From a virus, in IMG/VR virus record IMGVR_UViG_3300047094_002183, positions 1-64,000 of that record: 64,000 bases of DNA; one strand, 5' to 3'. The notes below the pieces were generated by a model. That model did not search any database and was not told where the DNA came from. It saw nothing but the letters and a program-made list of their open reading frames with translations. The translations under genes were made by a program, and so were the position numbers. Shown here piece by piece: positions 6,946 to 14,287 of this stretch (position 1 is its first letter; every line of letters begins with the position of its first letter).

Positions 6946-8877
6946 ATGGCACCAAAAATAGTGCGAGGTAAGTCCTCGCTGGATAAAAAGCAGGCGCTTG
7001 ATATACCGACAGCCGGTATTCAAGCTCTTATCGACGATCTTCTGTCAATCGACGCGACTGATCAAGCGTCTGTACACGCTAAAGCAGCCGTCATGCGGGA
7101 GTTGGCGGGGCGGCACGCGTTCCCGTCCCTTGAACCATTACTTCCGCTTGTACTGAATCTTAATGGTCGCCCGTACACTATTAAGGACCATTTCGCTTTT
7201 TCGCCTTTATTCCGCGTCTTGACACCGAAAAACCAAGTGTGGTGCACCGGGCGTCAGGTATCAAAATCGACATCGCTCGCGGCGCATGGCGTAGTGTTCG
7301 CCAACTCTGTGCCGTTTTTCAAAACATTGTATATCACTCCTCGGTTTGAGCAGGTGCGAAGGTTTAGTAACAACTACGTACGTCCGTTTATTGACCTGTC
7401 TCCGATTAAATCGCAGTGGAGCGGTACAAGTACGGAGAATTCTGTATTGCAGCGTTCGTTCAAGAACAACTCAATGATGTTGTTCAGTTTCGCGCTGCTC
7501 GATGCCGATAGAGTCCGCGGTGTGTCTGCTGACCGCGTGTGCATCGACGAGGTTCAGGACATGGACCCAGACCATGTACCTATCATTCAAGAAACAATGT
7601 CGTATAGTCGCTGGGGCACTAGTTATTACACGGGCACGCCGAAGACCCTCGACAACTTAATTTACGGATTATACAAGCGCTCATCGCAAGCCGAATGGTT
7701 TATACCTTGTGATTCATGCAAGCACTGGAACATCCCAGCGCTTGAGCATGATCTTGACGCCATGATCGGCGACTACAGCATTCATATCAGCGAGAAGCAC
7801 CCGGGCACTGTCTGCGCGAAATGCCGCAAGCCGATCAACCCGCGGCACGGGCGATGGGTGCATAGATACCCCGAGCGCCGCTGGCAGTTTGCTGGCTACC
7901 ACGTTCCGCAGATTATTCTGCCGTTGCACTTTGCCGACCCGGAAAAGTGGTCGACTTTGTTATTAAAACGGGAGGGGTATGGCAACATGACCCAAGCCCA
8001 GTTCTACAACGAAGTCATGGGCGAAAGCGTTGACACCGGGCAGAAGCTCATCAGCGAAACGGATTTGAAGGCTGCGTGTGTGCTGGACTGGGAAAACAAG
8101 AAAGAACCCGATCCCAAGTGCTACAAAAACTTGGCAGACTACAAGCACCGCATTCTAGCCATTGACTGGGGCGGCGGCGGCGAAGCTGGTATTAGCTTCA
8201 CTGTGCTCACCGCAATGGGTTTCCGCCCAGACGGCACAATCGACGTGCTGTGGTCCAAGCGGCTACTTATCGGCGGCGATCACTTGGCCGAAGCCGTGGA
8301 GTGCATGAAGTGGTCGAACTTCTTCAAGTGCGACTTCGTGACGCATGACTACACAGGCGCCGGCACTGTCCGTGAGACAGTAATGGTTCAAGCCGGGTTT
8401 AATCTTGACCGCGTCATGGCAATGCGGCTTGTTCGGTCGGCGGCGCAGGATCTGCTGGTGTACAAACCGCCGACCGAGATTAATCACCGCGCCCATTACA
8501 GTATCGACAAGACTAGATCGCTGCTGTACACCTGCCAAGCTATCAAACTGAAACAAGTCCGGTTTTTTCAGTACGACTGGGCGTCGCAGGATATGCCGGG
8601 TTTAATCTCTGACTTCTTGGCGCTTGTCGAAAACAAAGCGGACTCCCGAACCAGTAGTGATATTTATACCATTACCCGGAACACGCTTCTCACCGACGAC
8701 TTTGCACAGGCCGTGAATCTTGGCTGCGCTGCGCTCTGGCACATCAATGACGCGTGGCCCAACTTTGCCGCTATTGCCGGCGTAGCGCGGATTACGCCAC
8801 GACAGGCTGCCGCGGAGCGCATCGACGATGACGACTGGGCCGATGACGCAATTAGCGGCCGGTATATGGGCTACTAG
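6946..8877 (+). CDS. terL: terminase large subunit (TerL)
   Basis: This 643-aa protein is the DNA-packaging motor ATPase and nuclease. Walker A is the variant GRQVSKST at residues 102-109, preceded by an adenine-binding FxLTP-type segment; Walker B is VCIDEVQDM with D201/E202. Two CxxC pairs (near residues 253 and 289) form a zinc ribbon as in some phage terminases. The RNase H-like nuclease domain starts with LAIDWGGGGE near residue 405, and FVTHDYTGAG supplies a second acidic residue. I use the ATG at 6946 rather than the GTG at 6928. It is one of only three rightward genes; its start abuts a leftward start codon and its TAG stop overlaps the TAG of the leftward gene downstream. Confidence 0.95.
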   Translation: MAPKIVRGKSSLDKKQALDIPTAGIQALIDDLLSIDATDQASVHAKAAVMRELAGRHAFPSLEPLLPLVLNLNGRPYTIKDHFAFSPLFRVLTPKNQVWCTGRQVSKSTSLAAHGVVFANSVPFFKTLYITPRFEQVRRFSNNYVRPFIDLSPIKSQWSGTSTENSVLQRSFKNNSMMLFSFALLDADRVRGVSADRVCIDEVQDMDPDHVPIIQETMSYSRWGTSYYTGTPKTLDNLIYGLYKRSSQAEWFIPCDSCKHWNIPALEHDLDAMIGDYSIHISEKHPGTVCAKCRKPINPRHGRWVHRYPERRWQFAGYHVPQIILPLHFADPEKWSTLLLKREGYGNMTQAQFYNEVMGESVDTGQKLISETDLKAACVLDWENKKEPDPKCYKNLADYKHRILAIDWGGGGEAGISFTVLTAMGFRPDGTIDVLWSKRLLIGGDHLAEAVECMKWSNFFKCDFVTHDYTGAGTVRETVMVQAGFNLDRVMAMRLVRSAAQDLLVYKPPTEINHRAHYSIDKTRSLLYTCQAIKLKQVRFFQYDWASQDMPGLISDFLALVENKADSRTSSDIYTITRNTLLTDDFAQAVNLGCAALWHINDAWPNFAAIAGVARITPRQAAAERIDDDDWADDAISGRYMGY

Positions 8878-9200
8878 TAGATCCGCCAGCAGTAGTTGCG
8901 CAGATATTCTTTTACTATCGCAATGTCGCGAATTGGCGTGGCTTCGATATTCCGCACCACGACTAACGCAGCGTCGTGCATGGCATTTGCAGCTTCTGTG
9001 CAATCCATACTACTGGTGTATAGATCCCAGCCAGCGCCTGTTCTCGGAATTGCTGGGCCTTTACCGTGTACGGCGGCATCCAGCAAGCTTTGAAATACGC
9101 CATCTGGTTCTGTGTCATTTGCGCCGAACGAACGATACTTGCTTTGGATTTGCTCAAACTCTTTAATCCACGCTTTAATCGCCTCCAGCGGTACCACCAT
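8874..9200 (-). CDS. hypothetical protein, 108 aa
   Basis: The start is taken at ATG 9198-9200 (MVVPLEAIKAW), just inside the end of the upstream gene. The protein is mainly helical, with one short segment TGAGWDLYTSSMDC. Its stop shares two bases with the terminase stop on the other strand (CTAG). No domain is recognised. Confidence 0.6.
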   Translation of the reverse strand: MVVPLEAIKAWIKEFEQIQSKYRSFGANDTEPDGVFQSLLDAAVHGKGPAIPRTGAGWDLYTSSMDCTEAANAMHDAALVVVRNIEATPIRDIAIVKEYLRNYCWRIY

Positions 9201-9618
9201 CTCTGCCGATTTCGTCGAGGAGTTTTCCAAGATTTTTGCCCTTTTCTGTGATCGAGAACGCAAATGCGCCCTTATCGATGTCGAATTCAGCGTCAAGCAA
9301 ACCGCGCTTTACGCCGGCGTGCAGTACATTTGACATAATGCGCTCGCCAAGCGCGTGCATCATTTTCAGCATCTTCTGTTTGTACTCAGTTTCGGTGTCG
9401 GCGCCGATTCCGAATTCATGCTCTGTAACAATATTACAGTGCTCTTTGATGATGTTAATTGTTTCTTGCGTAGATAAAAACTCTTTCATGTGCTCGGTCA
9501 TTTGCGGCAGTTTTTCCTCGCACATTTTTTCAAGAAATCGGTGAAAGCCGTGCAGTGCCAGATTTCGGACTTCTTCTACGCCTGTATGCGTGTGGTGCGT
9601 GTCATTGTCGTCAAGCAT
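9175..9618 (-). CDS. hypothetical protein, 147 aa
   Basis: A helical protein beginning with a His-rich stretch (DDNDTHHTHTG) followed by long charged helices and a C-terminal winged-helix-like portion (RGLLDAEFDIDKGAFAFSI). I do not recognise it. It overlaps both neighbours by a few bases and is probably part of one translational unit with them. Confidence 0.65.
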   Translation of the reverse strand: MLDDNDTHHTHTGVEEVRNLALHGFHRFLEKMCEEKLPQMTEHMKEFLSTQETINIIKEHCNIVTEHEFGIGADTETEYKQKMLKMMHALGERIMSNVLHAGVKRGLLDAEFDIDKGAFAFSITEKGKNLGKLLDEIGRDGGTAGGD

Positions 9619-9925
9619 TGATGTTCTCCTGCAAACGGGCGGCAGCGACAGCAGCGTCGTAGCGACCCTTGGCCAGAATACGGTCGCGGGCGGCGTGCCG
9701 CAACTTGGTGAGGTGCGCGGCGTAGCTATCGTCGGTGTGGACCAGCGCTTCGGCGCTGGAAAAGCTGTGCGGCTTCCCGGTCAGCTTGTTGTCGCCGCTG
9801 CCCATGATGTACTCGATGGCGTTCAGCTTGACGACGTGCCGGTTGTCTTCCAGCTCCATTTCGTGGACGACGGCGTCGGCCAGTGTGACAGCGGCTTGTT
9901 CGATCTTGTTTGCGTAATTACTCAT
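9611..9925 (-). CDS. hypothetical protein, 104 aa
   Basis: AAGGAAGAAG precedes the ATG at 9923-9925. The product is helical and Ala-rich (IEQAAVTLADAVVHEMEL; AKGRYDAAVAAARLQ), with a central segment HSFSSAEALVHTD. Function is unknown. Confidence 0.68.
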   Translation of the reverse strand: MSNYANKIEQAAVTLADAVVHEMELEDNRHVVKLNAIEYIMGSGDNKLTGKPHSFSSAEALVHTDDSYAAHLTKLRHAARDRILAKGRYDAAVAAARLQENINA

Positions 9926-10209
9926 TGGTCTTCTTCCTTATCGTATTTGTTAGCTAGTGCTTCAACAACTTGTTCTATATCGGAAATCGCCGTGTCAAAG
10001 CGGCGGATTACTTCATCGGGATTGGCGGACTCGTCTGCCGCTTCAAATAACAAAAAAGCGAACAGCGTGTCACCACAATCGAGAATGCCTTCGCGCCCAC
10101 CCATGCGTTCTTTGTAGGCGGCAAACGTTTCGTTTTCTTCTGGCGGAAACAGTGCCAATAGGTCCGACCCGGGATACGCGTCATAGATATCTTTAGGCGT
10201 GACGGTCAT
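9922..10209 (-). CDS. stand-alone copy of an FAxYxxRxGG/LFAFLxF domain protein, 95 aa
   Basis: The protein is unrecognised by family but is clearly related to the N-terminal 100 residues of the cadherin-repeat protein at 11012-12646: both have an E-x-FAxYxxRxGG segment, then IL-x-x-GDxLFAFLxF, then a Gly/Asn linker and a basic/acidic helix with RxxDxA. The shared domain therefore exists both alone and fused to an adhesin. Its role may be docking the adhesin to the virion or to a partner. Confidence 0.7.
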   Translation of the reverse strand: MTVTPKDIYDAYPGSDLLALFPPEENETFAAYKERMGGREGILDCGDTLFAFLLFEAADESANPDEVIRRFDTAISDIEQVVEALANKYDKEEDQ

Positions 10210-10937
10210 TCAGCGCATACTCCTCCCACGAGCCATTGTTCGCCGTGGTCAACTGTCTTTGTAGCGTAGAGCTTCTCTGCGAGCTTTTCGTCTAAAGTCC
10301 GCAACTTCTGTGCCGCTATGTCCGCGGCAGCTCGCAGCCCGTGGCGCTGAAAGCCGCAAACCTTTAGCGACTTCAGCATCTCGTTTGTGATTCGCTCTTT
10401 TGTGGCGCCAATCACAGCCAGCGAATCGCGAAATGTGTTTTCTGCCGTACGCGCCGCGTCGTGTTTTGCGCGCCACGTGTCGTAGACCTTGGCGAATCGT
10501 GCGCGTTGTGCCGGCGTGAGCTGGTCGGCAATAAGCATTCGGCGCGTGTAGTCTGGCGCAGCGAGTACGCTAATTGCGCAACGCAGGCCGTACGTACAAT
10601 CAGACGCGTCGGTGATGATGACAGCGCAGTTGTATTCTTTGCTCGGCTTGCCTTGAAACGTCGGCTCTTTCGTCTTCTCTTCGCGGCGATCTTTGTACTT
10701 GACCGCGACCGCGTTGCCCCATTTCTCGCAGACACCGTCGAGATAGTCGTCTGCTTCGCGTTGTGTCTCAAACACGCGGTTACCGACCGTGATTCCGTGC
10801 AGCGTTGAGAAGGTGCCGTTGTAGGCGTTGCTGCCGTATTCGTCGCGCAGTGACTCGACACGCGCGTTATATGCTTTCTCTAATTCTTTCGGTGTTAGCT
10901 TTCCGTCAAAAACTTCGGTGTGAAAACACGCGCCCAT
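10206..10937 (-). CDS. hypothetical protein, 243 aa
   Basis: GGAG precedes the ATG at 10935-10937. The N-terminal 85 residues are alpha/beta with FETQREADDYLDGVCEKWG, a pattern like small phage 'NinX-type' or host-interaction domains but not assignable. The rest is helical and charged with scattered Cys, ending EQWLVGGVCAE. No catalytic motif is visible. A 74-bp non-coding gap separates it from the cadherin-repeat gene. Confidence 0.65.
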   Translation of the reverse strand: MGACFHTEVFDGKLTPKELEKAYNARVESLRDEYGSNAYNGTFSTLHGITVGNRVFETQREADDYLDGVCEKWGNAVAVKYKDRREEKTKEPTFQGKPSKEYNCAVIITDASDCTYGLRCAISVLAAPDYTRRMLIADQLTPAQRARFAKVYDTWRAKHDAARTAENTFRDSLAVIGATKERITNEMLKSLKVCGFQRHGLRAAADIAAQKLRTLDEKLAEKLYATKTVDHGEQWLVGGVCAE

Positions 10938-11011
10938 TGTTACTCCGGGGTGGTGAGGTCATTATTGGCCTGTTGTTTTTTGCGCGGCGCGGTAGGCCGA
11001 TCACGCATAGA

Positions 11012-12646
11012 TCACGGGGATAAATCAGGCGCCACGTCAATCGTGATCGTGTTCGCGGTGGCAGAAAGGTCTGCGCCGGTGCTCTCTGTGCCGCCGTCGT
11101 CTTGCACTCGGAACGTGAAATGCGAGTAATTCATAATGGTTTCGAGAGGCGTATAAATCAACCGCGCCAGATCGCCGGCTGGGATTAGATCGCCGACGGC
11201 TACGGGCACGTTGTCCAGTGTAAGTGTCCCCGTTGCTGGCAACGCTGTAATTGTTACTGTGAGCGGATCTGTTAGCGCGCCGTTATTGGGTAATTGGAAC
11301 GTAAACCCGGCAAAATTTTCTGTTTCGTATTGCGCGTTGTACTTTAACGATGCAATTTCCGCTGCTAAAATTGTTTGATTGCTTACGACGGGTACGTTGT
11401 TGTGCGTCAACAATCCTGTCGCGGGCAATGTTACAATTTTTACGGCTATAAAATTGTTTGGCGGACTGTCATTGCCGTCTGCAAATTCGAAATCGGCGGC
11501 TGTAAAAGCATAATCCCGGGTTTTTGACACGGTTATTGTTCTATTCGCGCTGGTCGGCGCGTCGTTTACGCTGACTACATCCAACGTCAGCGTGTTTACG
11601 GTAGGCGAAATACTTACGCCGTCGTTTTCCGTACCGCCGTCGTCTTGCACTCGAAACGTAAAATTTGCGTAATTCAATCCGTAAGCGTTTGCTGCCGGCA
11701 CGAACACAAATTTATTAGCTACGATATCATTGGCCGTAATTATTTGCGGAACGACAATAGCGCTGTTGTCGAGTTTTAATTCGCCGCTGCCAGCAGTCGT
11801 CAAAATTGTTACGAGCAAAAGGTTGTTTGGCGGATTGTCGTTTACATCTGTTAACCCAAAATCGCTAATTTTAAACGTATAGCTGCTGTCTTCTAGCAGC
11901 GTAATAGTTTTATCTGTTCCTGTCGGCGCGTCATTTACTGGCGTTACGTCAAACGTTATTCTGTTTGGCGTGTCGTCGATGTCACTTCCGCCGCGGGCTA
12001 AGACGTCGGGGTCTAGCCCCTGAAAACCGTCGTCTTGCACTTGGAACAGGAAGCTTGCGTAGTTTACGCCGTTTGCGTTTAAAGCCGGCCGGAATACCAA
12101 TGAAGAAATACTGTTTGCCGGAATAAAATCGCCGGCAACAACGGCGACATTGTTGAAACGCAATGTACCTGCGGCAGGCAACGTTGTGATTTTTACAGCA
12201 AAAAATGTATTTGGCGGCGCGTCATCTGGGTCTGTGAAACCAAAGTCGCTGGCGCTGAATATGTAATCGCTGTCTTCTTGTATTGCGATAACCGCATTTG
12301 TTCCCGATGGCGGATGGTTGATTGGCGGGCAGATCGGTCCATTCGGGAATTTGCGTAGTAACTTGATACGCACCTGCGTTAGATTTCGCATTGCGCGATC
12401 GAGCAGGCGGACAGCTGTGCGGCCGTCGCCGCCGGCACTTGACAGTTTAAAGATCAAAAAAGCAAACAGTATGTCGCCATTGTGCAGAATGTTTTCGCCG
12501 CCTACACGGGCAATATAAGTTGCAAATTGTTCGTCGCCGACTGGCGCGGGCAATAAAATCGGATTTCCGCCGTCCGGCAGCAAGTCAAGACCCGCGACGT
12601 ACCACGTATAAATTTCACCGACAGTAAACTGCTGGATAATAGGCAT
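11012..12646 (-). CDS. cadherin-like repeat adhesin, 544 aa
   Basis: Residues 1-100 carry the same small domain as the 95-aa protein at 9922-10209. The rest is tandem cadherin-like ('VCBS/tandem-95'-type) repeats of about 118 residues, each with DxxYxFxxxDFxFxD...PPN, then a LPAxGTLxxxN strand, a VxxGDxIxA turn, and FxFxVQDDGGTE...VNDAPT. Two repeats are complete, the third is truncated and spliced in phase into the last one (after FTFQLPNNGA). Such beta-sandwich stalks bind calcium and mediate surface contact in bacteria; here a virion-decorating or host-binding role is likely but unproven. Confidence 0.8.
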   Translation of the reverse strand: MPIIQQFTVGEIYTWYVAGLDLLPDGGNPILLPAPVGDEQFATYIARVGGENILHNGDILFAFLIFKLSSAGGDGRTAVRLLDRAMRNLTQVRIKLLRKFPNGPICPPINHPPSGTNAVIAIQEDSDYIFSASDFGFTDPDDAPPNTFFAVKITTLPAAGTLRFNNVAVVAGDFIPANSISSLVFRPALNANGVNYASFLFQVQDDGFQGLDPDVLARGGSDIDDTPNRITFDVTPVNDAPTGTDKTITLLEDSSYTFKISDFGLTDVNDNPPNNLLLVTILTTAGSGELKLDNSAIVVPQIITANDIVANKFVFVPAANAYGLNYANFTFRVQDDGGTENDGVSISPTVNTLTLDVVSVNDAPTSANRTITVSKTRDYAFTAADFEFADGNDSPPNNFIAVKIVTLPATGLLTHNNVPVVSNQTILAAEIASLKYNAQYETENFAGFTFQLPNNGALTDPLTVTITALPATGTLTLDNVPVAVGDLIPAGDLARLIYTPLETIMNYSHFTFRVQDDGGTESTGADLSATANTITIDVAPDLSP

Positions 12647-12690
12647 TATGTATCACATACTCCACCGGCACATGTTTTTGCCGCGCCGGG

Positions 12691-12942
12691 TTATTCGCAC
12701 TCTGTGTTATTAAAATCCTGATTGACCTGTTGTTCTTGCCGCGTTAGTTTGCGCTTGGGAAACTTGTCAGAGTGGCATACATAGCAGCGGCTCTGGCGGC
12801 AGCCCGAACAGCGCCACGTTTTACGGAAGCGGCCTACGTCTGGAACGAACTTGTCGTTCTGCGGGCCAAGATAGCCGCCGAGCTGTTTATACATCTTTAC
12901 GCGATGTTCAATGATATGCTTTTCTTCGTGGTAACGCTGCAT
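12691..12942 (-). CDS. small zinc-finger protein, 83 aa
   Basis: The C-terminal half has WRCSGCRQSRCYVCH, i.e. a CxxC-x4-CxxC zinc-binding knuckle, followed by a basic stretch (KFPKRKLTRQEQQ). The N-terminal half is His/Lys/Glu rich helix. A nucleic-acid-binding role is plausible. The ATG overlaps the stop of the GNAT-like gene (TAATG). Confidence 0.68.
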   Translation of the reverse strand: MQRYHEEKHIIEHRVKMYKQLGGYLGPQNDKFVPDVGRFRKTWRCSGCRQSRCYVCHSDKFPKRKLTRQEQQVNQDFNNTECE

Positions 12943-13385
12943 TAGGTGACCTCACAAAGTAAGACGGTTTTACATCCGCATTGTTTGGCAATGTTTACGA
13001 CATTCGTTGCGTAAACCGATACGGGGTTTTCGCGTTTTAGGGCGCCGGCGGTAATCAGCGCCTGTAGGCCCAGTCGCGCAAACCCACGACTCCGCAGTTC
13101 TGGGTCGACAAAGCATTCTATGGTTTGTGCCGTAATTGTCTCGCCCTTGAATTTTTCGGGCCATGGGCGGGTGCCGACCCAGCCCGCGAGCATGCCGTTG
13201 CACCAGACAAGCGCGATGGCCATTTCGGGGTGCGGGCCCGGCGTGGGCGTGACGTAGCGTTTTTCCAGCTCTTTTTGAATCGAGCTGTCGCTTTTGGAGT
13301 CCGGCCACGACAGGCGCGTATAGATAGCCGAAACGTCGATGGTCCCGAGCTTATTGATATCTTTGACGATAATCCGAAAATCCAT
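12942..13385 (-). CDS. GNAT-like acetyltransferase, 147 aa
   Basis: I start at ATG 13383-13385 because GGAGG lies 7 bases upstream and the longer frame runs into the tRNA. The pattern fits a small N-acetyltransferase fold: AIALVWCNGMLAGWVGTRPW (beta hairpin), then TIECFVDPELRSRGFARLGL, where ECFVxPxxRxRGxxxxGL resembles the acetyl-CoA pyrophosphate-binding motif, then a final VSVYATN strand and a helix ending in QCGCKT. The substrate cannot be inferred. It lies next to the tRNA gene. Confidence 0.7.
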   Translation of the reverse strand: MDFRIIVKDINKLGTIDVSAIYTRLSWPDSKSDSSIQKELEKRYVTPTPGPHPEMAIALVWCNGMLAGWVGTRPWPEKFKGETITAQTIECFVDPELRSRGFARLGLQALITAGALKRENPVSVYATNVVNIAKQCGCKTVLLCEVT

Positions 13386-13421
13386 GGCAAGTCCTCCGCG
13401 ACTTACCACAAATTTTAACAA

Positions 13422-13494
13422 AGCCAGTGGCCGGGAACGATCCGGCGACATTTTGTTTACAAAACAAACGCTCTACCAACTGAGCTACACTGGC
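13422..13494 (-). tRNA. tRNA-Thr (anticodon UGU)
   Basis: A complete cloverleaf is present: acceptor GCCAGTG/CACTGGC (7 perfect pairs), D arm GCTC-AGTTGGTA-GAGC, anticodon arm TTTGT-TTTGTAA-ACAAA with anticodon TGT, variable loop ATGTC, and T arm GCCGG-ATCGTTC-CCGGC. The T loop is atypical: positions 54 and 58 are A and T instead of T and A. The discriminator is T and no CCA is encoded. It lies between the GNAT-like and glycosylase-like genes and likely supplements host decoding of ACA codons. Confidence 0.93.
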
Positions 13495-13501
13495 AGTCTT
13501 T

Positions 13502-13963
13502 TTACGTGAGCGCTGCAGCCTCCGGCCAATAGTATGGCAGATCTACAGGTTCTTGCCAGCCAAATTTTGAGTAGTACGCGTAGTCTTTACGCAGCAGGTT
13601 GCTTCTGTGCGATGCGTGAAATCTGCGGCTGCCGATCCACGGCGGATAGTGATTGTGTACCACGAGCGGTCGCAACCGCGCATACGCTGCCATGAATTCC
13701 GGGTGCAGGTTGTCGTTGAAGCCGCGTGAAATCCACTCACGGCAAATGACGGCGGCGTATACGACTAACGCCAGCTCGTGCCCGGTCCACATTTTTACGG
13801 CCGGATGATTGCGCCAGCGAGATACGTAGGGCTCGTGTTGTCCGATGCCCACGCCAAGCGCTAATAAGATTTGTTTACATTCGACTCGTTGTTTACCCAA
13901 CCTTTTGTTATCAAGACAGCGCGCCGACTTGCGAAAGCTGGCGTGCGGTAAAAACGTTTGCAT
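13502..13963 (-). CDS. MSMEG_6728-like protein (pyrimidine dimer glycosylase relative)
   Basis: The protein begins MQTFLPHASFRKSARCLDNK, then RLGKQRVECKQIL, followed by WRNHPAVKMWTGHELAL. This N-terminal arrangement (LDxxRLGKQRVE...HPAVxMW) is typical of the MSMEG_6728 family, which is grouped with T4 endonuclease V-like pyrimidine dimer glycosylases. Whether this copy is catalytic is not known. The C-terminal part ends with a Tyr/Trp/Pro-rich stretch (YYSKFGWQEPVDLPYYW). AAGGAG precedes the ATG at 13961-13963. Confidence 0.8.
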   Translation of the reverse strand: MQTFLPHASFRKSARCLDNKRLGKQRVECKQILLALGVGIGQHEPYVSRWRNHPAVKMWTGHELALVVYAAVICREWISRGFNDNLHPEFMAAYARLRPLVVHNHYPPWIGSRRFHASHRSNLLRKDYAYYSKFGWQEPVDLPYYWPEAAALT

Positions 13964-13971
13964 AGCTCCTT

Positions 13972-14286
13972 CTATTCGTCATCGGTGTACTCGTCGTCAT
14001 CTGCGTCATAATCGTCTTCGTAAGCCGCGTCGTCATCATCGTCTAGTGCGTCATCGTCTTCGACATCGTCGACCCATTCTTCTGCTTCTTCAAACATTTC
14101 GTCGTCGTCGTCATCGATGTAGAAATTTACTTTTGGTTTAACCTCAGTAATATTGCTGTCATCATCATCGTCATTGTTGTCGTCAACGAAATGCCACTCT
14201 TCTTCGATAAAATCATCATCGAGACCGTCGTCGTGACGACTGTGGACGTTTTTACACGTTAACGACAGAGCCGATGATTGATGCAT
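13972..14286 (-). CDS. highly acidic protein, 104 aa
   Basis: After a 17-residue polar N-terminus nearly every second residue is Asp or Glu, with runs such as DDNNDDDDDSN and DDDDDE. Predicted charge is strongly negative and the chain is probably disordered. It could be a DNA mimic or a chaperone-type acidic protein. The start overlaps nothing strong; there is no clear Shine-Dalgarno, but the primase-like gene ends 2 bp upstream, favouring coupled translation. Confidence 0.6.
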   Translation of the reverse strand: MHQSSALSLTCKNVHSRHDDGLDDDFIEEEWHFVDDNNDDDDDSNITEVKPKVNFYIDDDDDEMFEEAEEWVDDVEDDDALDDDDDAAYEDDYDADDDEYTDDE

Positions 14287-14287
14287 G

